NCBI RefSeq assembly: GCF_023973825.1
Contig: NC_090122.1
Location: 1,752,630 to 1,816,629, forward strand
Direction: 5' to 3'
Length of the DNA stretch: 64,000 nucleotides
Origin: Plasmodium brasilianum
Lineage: Eukaryota > Apicomplexa > Aconoidasida > Haemosporida > Plasmodiidae
The translations under genes and the position numbers were made by a program. Positions 12,452 through 23,473 of the stretch are shown piece by piece; position 1 is the first letter of the stretch, and the number at the start of each line of letters is the position of its first letter. The notes below the pieces were generated by a model that saw nothing but the letters and a program-made list of their open reading frames with translations, made no database searches and had not been told where the DNA came from.

Positions 12452-12931
12452 ACAAAATAAGTAAATGGTGAGGGAAAAAGACAAATAGACTAAACACTAA
12501 AAAAAAAAAAATAATAATAAAATAAAAAGAACTAAAACGTATGGACAATCATATAAATAGAACAAAAAGAAAAAGAAAATAAATCCTTTGAAGAAACACA
12601 TATATTATAATGGTCCATACTGAAAAGCTACAAAAGAATTGTTTTACATATATAATACATACTCTATGAAAAAATGAATAAAATGTTTTTTCCTTATGGA
12701 AGATACAAAGGAGGCTAATATTAAAGTAATAGCATTGGATATATGGTGTTATTTGTTTATTCAGATTTAAATTTGTGAATGACTCGGGGAAAGGTGGTTA
12801 CGTAAAAACATGTTATCTGGTACGTGGTACGTATTACGTGATACATGCACATATACATGCACATATACATACAACTGAGCCACACTTCGAAGGAGGTACT
12901 ATAAAAATATAGCGCGCATAACTGCCACTGT
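11723..12931. other. convergent intergenic region; possible Lys-rich terminal exon on minus strand
   Basis: Contains T and A runs (about 11958-11980 and 12418-12449). On the minus strand a frame ending at 12209 reads IGSIFKTKKKVKVKV, then alternating K-V and K-A pairs, then EEFLKFCKLKVRFN. It has a possible acceptor (CCTTTCAG) just before IGSIF, so it could be a last exon of an unrecognised gene. No upstream exon was found. A short minus frame MDHYNICVSSKDLF at about 12616 is equally unproven. Confidence 0.4.
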
Positions 12932-14790
12932 TTAAGACCCGTACACAAATAAGCAAATTAATCGGGATTCAATTTTTTTTTTTTTTTTTTTTTCATTTAA
13001 AATATATAATACCTCCTCTACTGTACGAATTTTTTGCGCATTTTTTCCTGTCTGTTTCCCTGCATTAATTTCTAAATTATGAATATAAATCCAATCATCA
13101 AAATTGACAAAATTAATTTTCTTTGCACTTAACAAATTCGAAATGTCATTATGAAAAAATTCTGTTGTGTTATTAAGAAAATTTAAAATATGGGATGTTA
13201 TTTTTTTGGAATTTAAAATTTGGTTAGATATATTTCCCTTTGGACCAATATCAAACCAACCTGCTTTAAAGATAGCAAATTTTTTTTTTAAAATATCGTC
13301 TTTAAATTTTAGAATGGATTGATTATATAAATTTTCGCAGAACTGATTTTTTTTAAATCCTGTTGCAAATATTAGTAAGGGAGTAGTGAAAACTTTTTTT
13401 TTTTTTGATAAGGTGAAGAGTCTAATATATTTAAATCTTTGTTCATTTGAAATATTACGTTTTTCATATAATGATTATTAAAATGAATTTTTTTAATTTC
13501 GTGATAAAAAATAAATTCAATAATCTTATAGTTCTCATATATATTTTTATTTTTTTCAAATTCTTCATAATTATGAACCATATTTAAAAATAGTTTATGT
13601 TGTCTTTGTTTCATTTTATTATTTTCATCATAATTTTTTAAAATTGAACATAAGGAATAATTTTTTTTATTTAATATTACTTTCGTATTATCTAAATTCA
13701 ATAATTCCCTTAATTCGGAATTCGTAAAAGAAGATTGCCAGTATCCCCTTCTACCCATAATATATATATGTTTAAATTTATGCTTTCTCATTGCATTTAA
13801 ATAATTATTATTTATATCCGTTTTTTCTAAATTTTCATATGACTTGACCAAAATTCGAGCCACGTCTAATGCCACATTGCCATTTCCTACAATAACAGCA
13901 CTTGAAAAATTTTCCAACGAACTTAAGTAATTATCTATAGTTTTGCATCTCATATCGTCATAATAACTGTTATAAAAGTATATCAAGTCCAGAGCATGGA
14001 AAATACCTCTACCAAGTTTACTATCCTGTTCAGCAGTCTGTTCAGCAGTCTGTCCAGCATCCTGTCCAGCAGCTTGTCCAGCAAACTGTTTAGCATCCTG
14101 TCCAGTAGCCTGTTTAGCATCCTGTCCAGCAGCCTGTTTAGCATCCTGTCCAGCAGCCTGTTTAGCATCCTGTCCAGCAGCCTGTTTAGCTTCCTGTTTA
14201 ACATCCTGTTTAGAAAACTGTTTAGAAACCTGTTTAGAAACCTGTTTAGAAACCTGTTTGTAGGTCTGTTCACTATCCCGTTCACTACACAATCCGTCTG
14301 CAACTTTTAGTGCTCTATCATATCCTTTAGCCATCTTCTCCTCCTTCCCCTCTACCAGTTCTACACTGGGCAATGAAATATCAGAGGCACCACAACAAAA
14401 GACTATAACGTTGTAATAATTACGCAGTTCTTCTATTTTTAAGTTTACACCAATATTAACATTTCCAAAAAATCTATAATTCTTGCTCAAAATGATTGGA
14501 TTGAATGAGTTGCAAATATTTTTCACATTCACATGATCAGGTGCTACGCCATATCTTAAAAGCCCATAAGGGTTAGGTAATTTATCAAAAATATCGACTT
14601 TTATTCTTTCGTTTTTCAAAAAATATTTACAGCAATATAAAGCTGATGGACCTGCTCCTATTACTCCTATTTTGAAATACTTTTGTTCGTTAGTAAAAAA
14701 ATACTTGCTTAAAAAAAAGAGTTTTCTCCTTTGGCATTCCACTTTTATACGCATATAGCTTCTCAAGCTACAGTGGTTAAATAAAACCAT
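12932..14790 (-). CDS. mitochondrial adrenodoxin-type ferredoxin-NADP+ reductase, frame broken in a T13 run
   Basis: FAD/NADPH flavoprotein expected to reduce mitochondrial ferredoxin for Fe-S cluster synthesis (family knowledge). Seen: N-terminal basic presequence; FAD motif GVIGAGPSA (residues 42-50); LPNPYGLLRYGVAPDH; NADP-binding VIVGNGNVALDVARIL near 295-310; GRRGYWQSSFTNSELREL. After residue about 465 the frame stops at 13372. The continuation VFTTPLLIFATGF ... AGWFDIGPKGNI ... FDDWIYIHNLEINAGKQTGK, which matches the family C-terminus, lies in another frame down to 12932. The switch is exactly at a 13-base T run (13394-13406), so a homopolymer length error or real indel is the simplest cause. 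A Gln/Lys/Ala repeat insert (about residues 172-260, KQAAGQDA units) is lineage-specific. The exact C-terminus beyond EEVLYILNE is uncertain. Confidence 0.88.
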
Positions 14791-16290
14791 TATGCGCTAA
14801 AAAGGTATCGTGTTTTTAATTTCGATTTTTATTTAATCCTTTCTATTTCTATTTCTATTTCTTTTTTTAATTCTGTTTCTGTCTCTGTTTCTGTTTCTGT
14901 TTCTGTCTCTGTCTCTGTTTCTGTTTCTGTTTCTGTTTCTGTTTGTTACTGTTTCTATTTCTATATTTTTTTTTTTCCGCATTTGCGAGGGTAAAATAGT
15001 CGTTTCATCTTATTTACAAGTGATTAACAAAAAAATAAGCTGCTCTACTAAGCACATGAATTCATCATGTATTAACATGTATATATGTACGTATATGTAT
15101 TATACTTTTATGTACAGGCGATGTAACTTAGGAGGGTGATAATATATAACAGACGAAAAAAAAAAAAATAATAAAAATTATCGTTTAACTCAGCTTATTT
15201 TTCTAATATTACTTTTATATAAAAATAATTAACCTTTTCAAATGGTTAACGATAACTGTTAAACAGTTATGGAGAGTATATGCTTGTATATCCATAAATA
15301 TATATATTTAAACATCAATCTGTATATGTTCTTTTCTGTAATGCTACTCTCTGTGAAATTGTTTTATGTTAAATGGAAAGTATAACAAGTTTTGTCGGTA
15401 TGAAAAATGTAAACGTGTACGTATATATTCATCTGCGTATAAATCCGTGTGTATATATCCATCTGCGAATATATTCATCTATGTATTTGTTCGTCCACGT
15501 ATACGTTCATGTACGTATGAAAGAATGCATATAAAAATTTGAAATTTTAAAAAGAATTAAAAAATAATGGCATCAGCTTAACTTATCTAGTTGCTATGAT
15601 AAAAAGTTATATATTTGAACAAATTAAAAATATGCACATACATGTATGATCACGTTTGAACGCCTCAATATTAAACAACATATAAAACAGGGGTCTCATT
15701 ATAAATGATATATATGGTATGTTACATGTATATGATCATATTCATACAAATTCATATATATGCATGCATACCAACATACATGCATACATACGCACATTAC
15801 TTACATGCACTCTGTAACGACAACCTACAGTTTTTGCGTAAAACAAATTAACACCTCCTTAGACAAGGTGATATATAGAATGTTATATCATTTTTAATTT
15901 ATGTCAGATGTGTGAAACAGTTCTTTTTCGCTAACATTTTAGAACAAATACTTTATTCCCAGACATGCGTAGAGTCATACGTATGGGTTTAAAATAATTG
16001 CAGTTGGCTGAAAATGTAAATGTGTACACTTGAAAAAAAATTGAAAAAAAGGATTAAAAAAAGATGAAAAAAAGGATTAAAAAAAGATGAAAAAAAGATG
16101 AAAAAAAGGATTAAAAAAAGATGAAAAAAAGATGAAAAAAAGATGAAAAAAAGGCGAAAAAAAGATGAAAAAAAGACGAAAAAAAGATGAAAAAAAGGCG
16201 AAAAAAAGATGAAAAAAAGACGAAAAAAAGATGAAAAATAATGAAAAGTTTAAAAAAGGCTTAAAAATTGAACATATATTGGAAGAGCTC
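14791..16290. other. intergenic region with two simple repeats
   Basis: Between two same-strand (minus) genes. A 6-nt ctgttt/ctgtct repeat runs at about 14840-14960, just 5' of the reductase start. A repeat of 11-nt aaaaaaagatg units, with gatta and gacga variants, runs at about 16030-16240, just 3' of the TRAPPC10-like gene. TA-rich sequence lies between. I see no gene. Confidence 0.7.
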
Positions 16291-19200
16291 CTAAACGAGC
16301 TGCCATATTTTGGGACTAAAGTGTAGAGATGGGGTAATAATTACTTGAAAATTATCACTTTTTTTCAAAATTTTTGTTATCTCAATCCATTTATTATTTA
16401 ATTTTATAAAATAAAAAATAGATGGGAAGTTTATTAAACCAATTTTTAAGGGGATAATTGTTAAATTTATGACATGTTCAGAATTTTTTGATATAAAAAG
16501 TACCCTTTTTTTAAATCCATTTATTAACCAACTATATTGCTCCTCGTTATTTATTTTTTTTTTTTCATTATCTATGCACACAGAATATTTCATATAAATA
16601 TCTTCATTAATTTTATTTAATAATACAATTTTAACGTTTATATTAGAATGTAACATCCCATGTTTCGGTATTTCATAATCAACATTAATAGGTAATAAAA
16701 ATTGAGGTATTAACACATGGAAATTATATATATATTCTTTTTTCTTTTTTTCATATATTTTCTTAATAAACTGGTTTCCACATTCATATGTTATATTCAT
16801 GTTCCCAATTGTATTTTCATAATTTAAAAGATTCATCGAATTGTTTTTTCCTTCTAACATATCGTCATATGTCACTTCAAAAAGCAAAAAAATACTCGTT
16901 CCTCCATTAATTCGACTATTAATTTCAATTTCATCGTAAAGATATTTTTCTTCAATACTTGAGCCCTTCTCATCAAAAGATATAATTTTTTTTTTCCTAT
17001 CATTTTCAATGGAACCGTTTGAATTGTTTATTCCTGACGTGTCCATGCGAATTGCATGCGGCTCGCTAAAATTGTTAACAACTGACGCGTTCATGTGATT
17101 TTCATTCAATATACTAAAAATGTCGTCGCCTGACCCCTTCATACAATTTTCATGAGGTGGGCTAAAATTATCTCCTCCTGACGCGTTTATGCGATTTTCA
17201 TGCGGTGCACTAAATTTGTCGCCGCCTGACTCGTTCATGCTATTTTCATTCGGCAGGCTAGAGTGGCTTTCGCCTGACTCGTTCATGCTATTTTCATTCG
17301 GCAGGTTAGAGTGGCTTTCGCCTGACTCGTTCATGCTATTTTCATTCGGCAGGTTAGAGTGGCTTTCGCCTGACTCGTTCATGCTATTTTCATTCGGCAG
17401 GTTAGAGTGGCTTTCGCCTGATTTGTTCATATAATTTTCATTTGATGGACTGGAATTGCACTCCCCTGAGTAGTTCAAACTACTTTCATTTCCATTGTAT
17501 ATGGAGTTTTCCGCCAAATCATTATGGTTGTTTCTTTTCAAAAAAAATTTCTCCATATTATGTTGGTTATCCTCATTATTTAACAAAAAAATTTTGGTAC
17601 TTTTTATTTGTGTAATATATTTTTTTAAAATAGTTATGTGGAATTTTTTTAAATATAAAGCATAATTGTCATTATGTAATTTTAATATTAATTCATATAA
17701 CATTCCATTGTTTGATCTGTATGTATTTATTTTTTCCTTAAAAATATTTACAAGATCGAATGTTTTTTCTATAATTATTTGGTTATTTAAACAAGGATTC
17801 GAAGTAATTTCTTCTCGGTTAATAAAATCATCAAATTTAATTTTACCTACATAATTAATATTTGATAACTTATACATGTCTGTCCTTCTTTCCCTTCTCT
17901 TTTTTCTAAGTAAGTCTATATTTATTATACATTTTATTTTTACTTTTTCTGTTCTATTTTGACTCTTATTATGGCTTATAAGCAGATTATCAGTCAGTGG
18001 AACTACACTGCTATTCCCTTCACCTTTTAAACTCTCAGTACAATTTTCATTACAAGTGATGGGGTTGGTATTTATTCTTTTCGGAATAAAAGAAATAATT
18101 GCATAAGCATTGTCTATCCTTTTGTAGGCCTCTACGTGCGACTCATCTTTCTTTTCTTTTACTTTTAAGCTACATTTTTTCAAATTATATTTTTCGTTAT
18201 TTAAAATGTGCATGGACATATTACTACTTGTACTACTACTATTTTTGATGAGAAGCATTTCTTCGTCGTCTAAAATTTTCATCTGTTCGATTTGCATATT
18301 GTCGTTCTTTTCAATATAAAAATGGATGAAATCTTCAACGCTGTGGTTTTCTAGCGTGTTATTCCTGTTAGCAGTGCCGCTATTATTACCTATGTTAGCA
18401 GTACGGCTATTACTGCATATGTTAGCAGTACGGCTATTACTGCATATGTTAGCAGTACGGATATTACTGCATATGTTAGCAGTACGGCTATTACTGCATA
18501 TGTTAGCAGTACGGCTATTACTGCGTATGTTAGCAGTACGGCTACTACTGCGTATGCCTTCTGCTTTTTGAAGAAAAATTTTAATATTTCTTACTTCTTT
18601 ACCCGCCTTATCATCGCTCCTCCTGATAGTGATTAACTCAAAGTCCTCATAGTGCATATGCTTGTGATTATTTCTAACAATTAACTTGATATAATTTACA
18701 TTGTTATAGACTAAGGAGGTGCTATTTAAATAAGATGCAATTAACTTACAATTCAAAATTGAATCCAATGTTTTTATCTTAACATAGAGTGATGAAACTA
18801 GCTGATTTAAAAAAAAATTTGCATATTTTTTGGTATCAACAATTATATAATTATTTATTATAAATTGGCTATAGGCTCTTAAAAATGGATATACTAAACT
18901 ACTATTTGGTAATATACCAATTTTTTGATAAAAGGAAAAATTATTAATTACAAGAAAAACATAATTAATTTTATAATAGAAATGTTTCCATATTATTTTA
19001 TTGGATTCTAGAATATTAACAACATTTAATTTAATGATATTAAGTCCATGTTTAATTATTTGTTTAGTTCTGTGGAATTTTAAGTATAAACTATTGTTAT
19101 CCCTTTCATTATATAACTGAATAATAATATTATCAATATGTAAATCTTGAGTAAAGGAGGAAAAAATAAATAAATCCAAATTTTCATCATACTGCACACA

Positions 19201-22200
19201 TAACTTTTTGATCCGTAATATCTCCCTTGTTTTCTTCTTAACTTTATATTTGCGCATTGTCATATGCAGTAATGTTTCTATATGATTAATATTTGCATTC
19301 ATATTTTCATTTGTTTCCATCTGATAGTAGCTATTATTGTTTTGTTCATTTGATGTTTTATTCTCTTCGTTGGATGGAAATTCCCACTTGTTACTCATTT
19401 TCTTTTCATCATAATTTCCAAAAATCATATTTGACACAAAAATATAAAGGTTGTAGTCTGACTGCACAAATATTTTAATACCCGAGTTAGGTATATATAT
19501 ATCATTATTCCTTTCATTTGTTGATAAAGAAAAATTATATTTTTTTAAGCTTTTTAAAAAATATCGATTTATTTCAAAGTAATAATTATCTTTGCAAAAT
19601 TCTTTTTTTTCTAATTTGATTAATTTATTTCTGTTCATTTTGGTAGCAACGTTTTTATTTATTTTTCCATTTTGTGTATAGTGCCTATTTGTAGGAATAG
19701 TTTTTTCTTTTTTTTTTTTTTTTCGTTCCCCCTCTACCTTCTTTGTCTGACTTTCATGAATGGGTAACTTCATCCCCTCATCTGTAACCTCGGGCAAGCA
19801 CTCCGCAAAGCATTCAGTCATGCAGTTTGTTACACACTCCGCCTTACACTCTGTCAAGCAGTTTAACGGTGTACCCCACTGTTTACCCCCCTGAGTGATG
19901 TCGAGTACTTGCATCTTTACAATCTCTTCTGGCAATACAATGTTCTTCTTCAATGAGTTAAAAAATATTTCATCGTATTTTTTATGTTGCTCCATTTTGA
20001 GAACGGACCGCTGATTGTTCATAGAATATAAGTAGTACTGATAATTTTGAATTACGGTAAAATTTATATTTACATTTATGAAAGATAAGATCCTAGTGTA
20101 TTTATTGGACAAGAAAAAGGATGAACAAAAATGGTAGAAATTATTATTTATATCATGAAATAACAAAAGTTGCATGCACAAAGTGGTAAGGACATCAAAG
20201 TTTGATTTTTGAATTATTCGCTTTAAAATTTTGAAAGACTTTTTATATATCTTATTTTCAAATAATAGAAGTGCTAAAAAAAATTTGTTTATAATTGAAA
20301 TGTTGTTATATTTTCGATAACAGAGATTAATAATTTTATTCATAATATTAATAAGTAAGGAATTTTTTTTTTTTTCATTATCTTTTGAAAAATTTTTTAT
20401 TTGATAAATAGGAAAATTATGATAAATATTCTTTTTTGCATTTTTTATTTCTTGTATGTCTTCCTTTTCTATATTTTGTTCAAACCTTTTTTGTTCTAAA
20501 TAATTTAAAAAAAAATTGCACAAATATATTTCCTGTGCATATTTTTGATAGTACAACGAATTGTAATTATAAATATTTAATATATTTTTCAAAATAACAA
20601 ATGATAACTTAAAAATATTTGATACATTTATACAGAAATCATTATGTAAACATATTTTTTTATAATTATTTTTTGAATCAGAAAAATCGGACAAGGTCGA
20701 TGATATCTGTGATGAAGATGAGTTAACCACAGAGCTATTTCTTTTCGTTTTCACTTTTACATTTTTTTTCGATTTTTTTTTTTTTGTAAAATTCTTTTTA
20801 TACCCTAATTTCATAATATTCTTTTGTAACGATAAGTATTTGCTAATATTTGTATTTTTCTTTATATTCTTGTCATTCTTGTTCTTTTTGTAATCCTCCT
20901 GGTAAAAGTAGCTCCTACGCTCAAAAAGAAATTTAATTAAATTTGCCAAATTGTAGAAATAGATCGAAAAGTAGTTTTCCTTATTTATGAAACAGCAATT
21001 CAGCAAAAATTCTGCTTTCGTCCTTTCGTCTAAGAATAAGTTCCTATTACTGCACCTTATTCTGTTGTTGATGTTTCTACCTGGTTCCCTGATATTCTCA
21101 GGGTTATCAACGTTATTAGTGTTATTAACAGAACTTTCGGTCGCACTTTCTTCAGCCTGCTCTATCGTATCATCCACTGCATTGCCCACTCCATATACTG
21201 CACTGCTTATCGCACTGCCCGCTATTCTGTCTAGGATGTCTTTACAACTTGGGTCATTTCCTCCAGTAGAACTAAAAATCCATCTAAGCTCGTTTATTAA
21301 GCGTCTTTTGCACTTGTACAATTTATGGTCATATTTACTTAAGTAATGTTGATTGACTTTTCTTTGATTTCTCTTCTCTTGCTGCTCATCGTGCTGCTCA
21401 TCGTGCTGATCGTCGTGCTGCTGGTCTTCCTCGATTGGCAATTCATTTTTATCTCCAACACAATGCTGAGCATTTTTTTTTATCAGTTCTTTTCTTCTAT
21501 ACTTTGTTATTTTTTTTTGAATGTTTTTCAAATAATTAAGATTCTCAGCGTTTCTGGTAAGATTATTTTTAAACCGATGGAAATTGTGCATAAATATAAA
21601 AATTTTATTTGTGTAAAAAAATTTTGCAAATTTTAAAGCCTTACTCGAAATGTATGAAAACTTGTTTAAAAAAAGTAAAATAGTGAATTTTTTAAAAAAT
21701 ATATGCTCTAATAAATGAATAGAACATATATTTTTTTCTCTAATATATCTAGCTATAGTTAAATAATTTTTTTCAAATAAAATAGAAGAATGTATAATAC
21801 ACTTTTTTTTTTTTATGTACACGTTCAGGTATTTAATAAATAATTTTGCAATAGTACTATATAAAACATAACTCTTCTTAAACATATTTAATTTGAAATA
21901 TAGTAGACATAAGTGTTCACTCCACATAAATAAAGATAGAAAAAGATCATACATATCGACATATACTTGTTCCTCATAGTCTGTTATAAATTCAAGTGCA
22001 TTTATGTAAGACGAAACATCATTTTGGCGTAAAAAAAAATTGATATTTACATAATCATTACAAAATAAAAATACAGCATGGTTTTCATAAAACTCTAAGA
22101 ACTCCTCAATTTGAGTCTCTTCTTCGTTCTTCTCTATGTAAGTGTTCGCTATGTAAAATCTTTTATTTTTTTTTTTTTTCTTTCCACCAGTACTACTACT

Positions 22201-23022
22201 GTTATAGTTGCTGTAATTGTAGCTGTTGTAGTTACCGCTATGATTATTTCCGCTGTGTTTATTTCCGCCATGGTTGTTACTACTATGGTTGTTACTACTA
22301 TGGTTGTTACTGCTATGGTTGTTACTGCTATGGTTGTTACTGCTATGGTTGTTACTGCTATGGTTGTTGCTATTGTTATTGTTGATTTCCTCTGTGATTG
22401 TCTTTTTCTTACTTTCGACATAGTTTAAAAAGTTGTTCATACTTTTGCTAAACCCATTTTTTATTAAATTATACTTTTTTTCTATACATATTTTTATATG
22501 ATCCATATATCGTGTTTTGAAATGTTCATACAGTTCTTTCATTTTTTTATTTGAATCATAATCCTCCATTTTTAGAATTGGAAAACTTAATATTTTGATG
22601 CTCTTACAACTATTATGACTAAAGTCAGCTTTTATTTTTTTTATATTTTTGATCTCATTCAAATTATCATCAAGATTATATGCATATATAATTATACATT
22701 CATCATATTCATCATTCATACTATTTTCTTTATATCTATTTAGTATAGATTCTTTCTCCTTTTTATATTCTTCCAAATTATTTAAATATAAAAAATAAAT
22801 ATATATTAACGACCTTTCAGATAATGTATTCTCTTCATTTTTGAAATATTCAGATATAGGATTATTGTAATATATATATTTTAAATTTATTCGTAACACA
22901 TTTATTCTTTCATCTAATTTTACATCTGACAGTTCGTAAAAATCTTCTTTAAAGAAATATTTTAATTTGCTCAAAATCTTTTTATCTCCATAGCATGATA
23001 CGTTCAACTTATCCGCGTACAT
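16291..23022 (-). CDS. TRAPPC10/Trs130-like subunit of the TRAPPII trafficking complex
   Basis: Single exon, 2243 codons. The N-terminus (VSCYGDKKIL, then a segment with YIYFLYLNNLEEYKKEKESI, IIIYAYN and KIKADFSH) follows the layout of TRAPPC10: a short lead-in, W/Y-rich strand, helix, and 'DKIRNDF'-like helix before a Ser/Asp strand. A helical pair near residues 365-395 (LCLLYFKLNMFKKSYVLYS) matches the solenoid that carries 'AFVFEMLQQFEDALVQYDEL' in the human protein. The C-terminus (YSWLINGFKKRVLFI ... INLTIIPLKIGLINFPSIF) resembles the beta-sandwich tail domain. Family role: Golgi tethering and Rab11/Ypt31 activation in TRAPPII. It is longer than the roughly 1100-1260 residues usual in other eukaryotes because of low-complexity inserts (SSNNH, RTANICSNS and ENSMNESGESHSNLP repeats). 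The assignment rests on remembered similarity, not a search. Confidence 0.6.
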   Translation of the reverse strand: MYADKLNVSCYGDKKILSKLKYFFKEDFYELSDVKLDERINVLRINLKYIYYNNPISEYFKNEENTLSERSLIYIYFLYLNNLEEYKKEKESILNRYKENSMNDEYDECIIIYAYNLDDNLNEIKNIKKIKADFSHNSCKSIKILSFPILKMEDYDSNKKMKELYEHFKTRYMDHIKICIEKKYNLIKNGFSKSMNNFLNYVESKKKTITEEINNNNSNNHSSNNHSSNNHSSNNHSSNNHSSNNHSSNNHGGNKHSGNNHSGNYNSYNYSNYNSSSTGGKKKKKNKRFYIANTYIEKNEEETQIEEFLEFYENHAVFLFCNDYVNINFFLRQNDVSSYINALEFITDYEEQVYVDMYDLFLSLFMWSEHLCLLYFKLNMFKKSYVLYSTIAKLFIKYLNVYIKKKKCIIHSSILFEKNYLTIARYIREKNICSIHLLEHIFFKKFTILLFLNKFSYISSKALKFAKFFYTNKIFIFMHNFHRFKNNLTRNAENLNYLKNIQKKITKYRRKELIKKNAQHCVGDKNELPIEEDQQHDDQHDEQHDEQQEKRNQRKVNQHYLSKYDHKLYKCKRRLINELRWIFSSTGGNDPSCKDILDRIAGSAISSAVYGVGNAVDDTIEQAEESATESSVNNTNNVDNPENIREPGRNINNRIRCSNRNLFLDERTKAEFLLNCCFINKENYFSIYFYNLANLIKFLFERRSYFYQEDYKKNKNDKNIKKNTNISKYLSLQKNIMKLGYKKNFTKKKKSKKNVKVKTKRNSSVVNSSSSQISSTLSDFSDSKNNYKKICLHNDFCINVSNIFKLSFVILKNILNIYNYNSLYYQKYAQEIYLCNFFLNYLEQKRFEQNIEKEDIQEIKNAKKNIYHNFPIYQIKNFSKDNEKKKNSLLINIMNKIINLCYRKYNNISIINKFFLALLLFENKIYKKSFKILKRIIQKSNFDVLTTLCMQLLLFHDINNNFYHFCSSFFLSNKYTRILSFINVNINFTVIQNYQYYLYSMNNQRSVLKMEQHKKYDEIFFNSLKKNIVLPEEIVKMQVLDITQGGKQWGTPLNCLTECKAECVTNCMTECFAECLPEVTDEGMKLPIHESQTKKVEGERKKKKKEKTIPTNRHYTQNGKINKNVATKMNRNKLIKLEKKEFCKDNYYFEINRYFLKSLKKYNFSLSTNERNNDIYIPNSGIKIFVQSDYNLYIFVSNMIFGNYDEKKMSNKWEFPSNEENKTSNEQNNNSYYQMETNENMNANINHIETLLHMTMRKYKVKKKTREILRIKKLCVQYDENLDLFIFSSFTQDLHIDNIIIQLYNERDNNSLYLKFHRTKQIIKHGLNIIKLNVVNILESNKIIWKHFYYKINYVFLVINNFSFYQKIGILPNSSLVYPFLRAYSQFIINNYIIVDTKKYANFFLNQLVSSLYVKIKTLDSILNCKLIASYLNSTSLVYNNVNYIKLIVRNNHKHMHYEDFELITIRRSDDKAGKEVRNIKIFLQKAEGIRSSSRTANIRSNSRTANICSNSRTANICSNIRTANICSNSRTANICSNSRTANIGNNSGTANRNNTLENHSVEDFIHFYIEKNDNMQIEQMKILDDEEMLLIKNSSSTSSNMSMHILNNEKYNLKKCSLKVKEKKDESHVEAYKRIDNAYAIISFIPKRINTNPITCNENCTESLKGEGNSSVVPLTDNLLISHNKSQNRTEKVKIKCIINIDLLRKKRRERRTDMYKLSNINYVGKIKFDDFINREEITSNPCLNNQIIIEKTFDLVNIFKEKINTYRSNNGMLYELILKLHNDNYALYLKKFHITILKKYITQIKSTKIFLLNNEDNQHNMEKFFLKRNNHNDLAENSIYNGNESSLNYSGECNSSPSNENYMNKSGESHSNLPNENSMNESGESHSNLPNENSMNESGESHSNLPNENSMNESGESHSSLPNENSMNESGGDKFSAPHENRINASGGDNFSPPHENCMKGSGDDIFSILNENHMNASVVNNFSEPHAIRMDTSGINNSNGSIENDRKKKIISFDEKGSSIEEKYLYDEIEINSRINGGTSIFLLFEVTYDDMLEGKNNSMNLLNYENTIGNMNITYECGNQFIKKIYEKKKKEYIYNFHVLIPQFLLPINVDYEIPKHGMLHSNINVKIVLLNKINEDIYMKYSVCIDNEKKKINNEEQYSWLINGFKKRVLFISKNSEHVINLTIIPLKIGLINFPSIFYFIKLNNKWIEITKILKKSDNFQVIITPSLHFSPKIWQLV
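17185..17440 (-). repeat. 48-nt coding repeat in the TRAPPC10-like gene
   Basis: Five or so copies of a 48-nt unit encode a 16-residue ESGESHSNLPNENSMN-type repeat. The neighbouring copies towards 17050 are more diverged (SGGDKFSAPHEN variants). The high similarity among the central copies suggests recent expansion. Confidence 0.85.
18370..18560 (-). repeat. 27-nt coding repeat in the TRAPPC10-like gene
   Basis: Six to seven copies of a 27-nt unit encode the 9-residue repeat RTANICSNS, with Arg, Gly or Ile variants. Confidence 0.85.
22250..22380 (-). repeat. 15-nt coding repeat (SSNNH) near the TRAPPC10-like N-terminus
   Basis: Tandem 15-nt units encode SSNNH, then GGNKH and SGNNH variants, at about residues 215-260, next to a (K)6 run. 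Confidence 0.85.
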
Positions 23023-23311
23023 TATCTTTTAATGCCAATAGAAATAAAAAAAAAAAAAAAAAAATCAGCTCAAAAGGAAATAGTACAGAGTGTACAAGTC
23101 GTACAAGTCGTACAAGTTGTACAAGCCTTACGTATGTTAAGCAAGCATACACATACATATAGATATAGGTATAAGTATATGTATATACGCACACACACAT
23201 TCACATGGGCAGTATAATGTGTATATGCGCATATATCACTCCTTTTACGGATAAATGCATTACTCCCACGTTGAATAGCAAACACGGGTAGTCTATATAC
23301 TGCTGGTATAA

Positions 23312-23473
23312 TTATTTGAGGACAGGGTGGGGGAGATACATTATCCTTCCCTTCAATTGCTTAGCTGCTCGTGCTACTCTTTTCTTCTTCTTCTTTTTTT
23401 CTATTGCTTCGTACTTATTTAGGTAATATATAATACATAACGAAGTAGCAATGAGGAGGAATTTATGCATCAT
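23312..23473 (-). CDS. candidate small membrane-anchored protein (53 aa)
   Basis: Starts MMHKFLLIATSLCIIYYLNK, giving one plausible N-terminal membrane helix. This is followed by a basic KKKKKKRVARAAKQLKGR segment and the end IMYLPHPVLK. The Arg/Ala/Pro use in the second half is less AT-driven than the background, which is the reason to list it. It has no recognised homologue, lies 286 bp upstream of the TRAPPC10-like start on the same strand, and may be chance. Confidence 0.25.
   Translation of the reverse strand: MMHKFLLIATSLCIIYYLNKYEAIEKKKKKKRVARAAKQLKGRIMYLPHPVLK

Noticed and set aside
23009..23285. Overlapping small frames on both strands around the TRAPPC10-like start
   Set aside because: Made of the 9-nt gtacaagtc repeat and ta/ca-rich sequence; no consistent protein.
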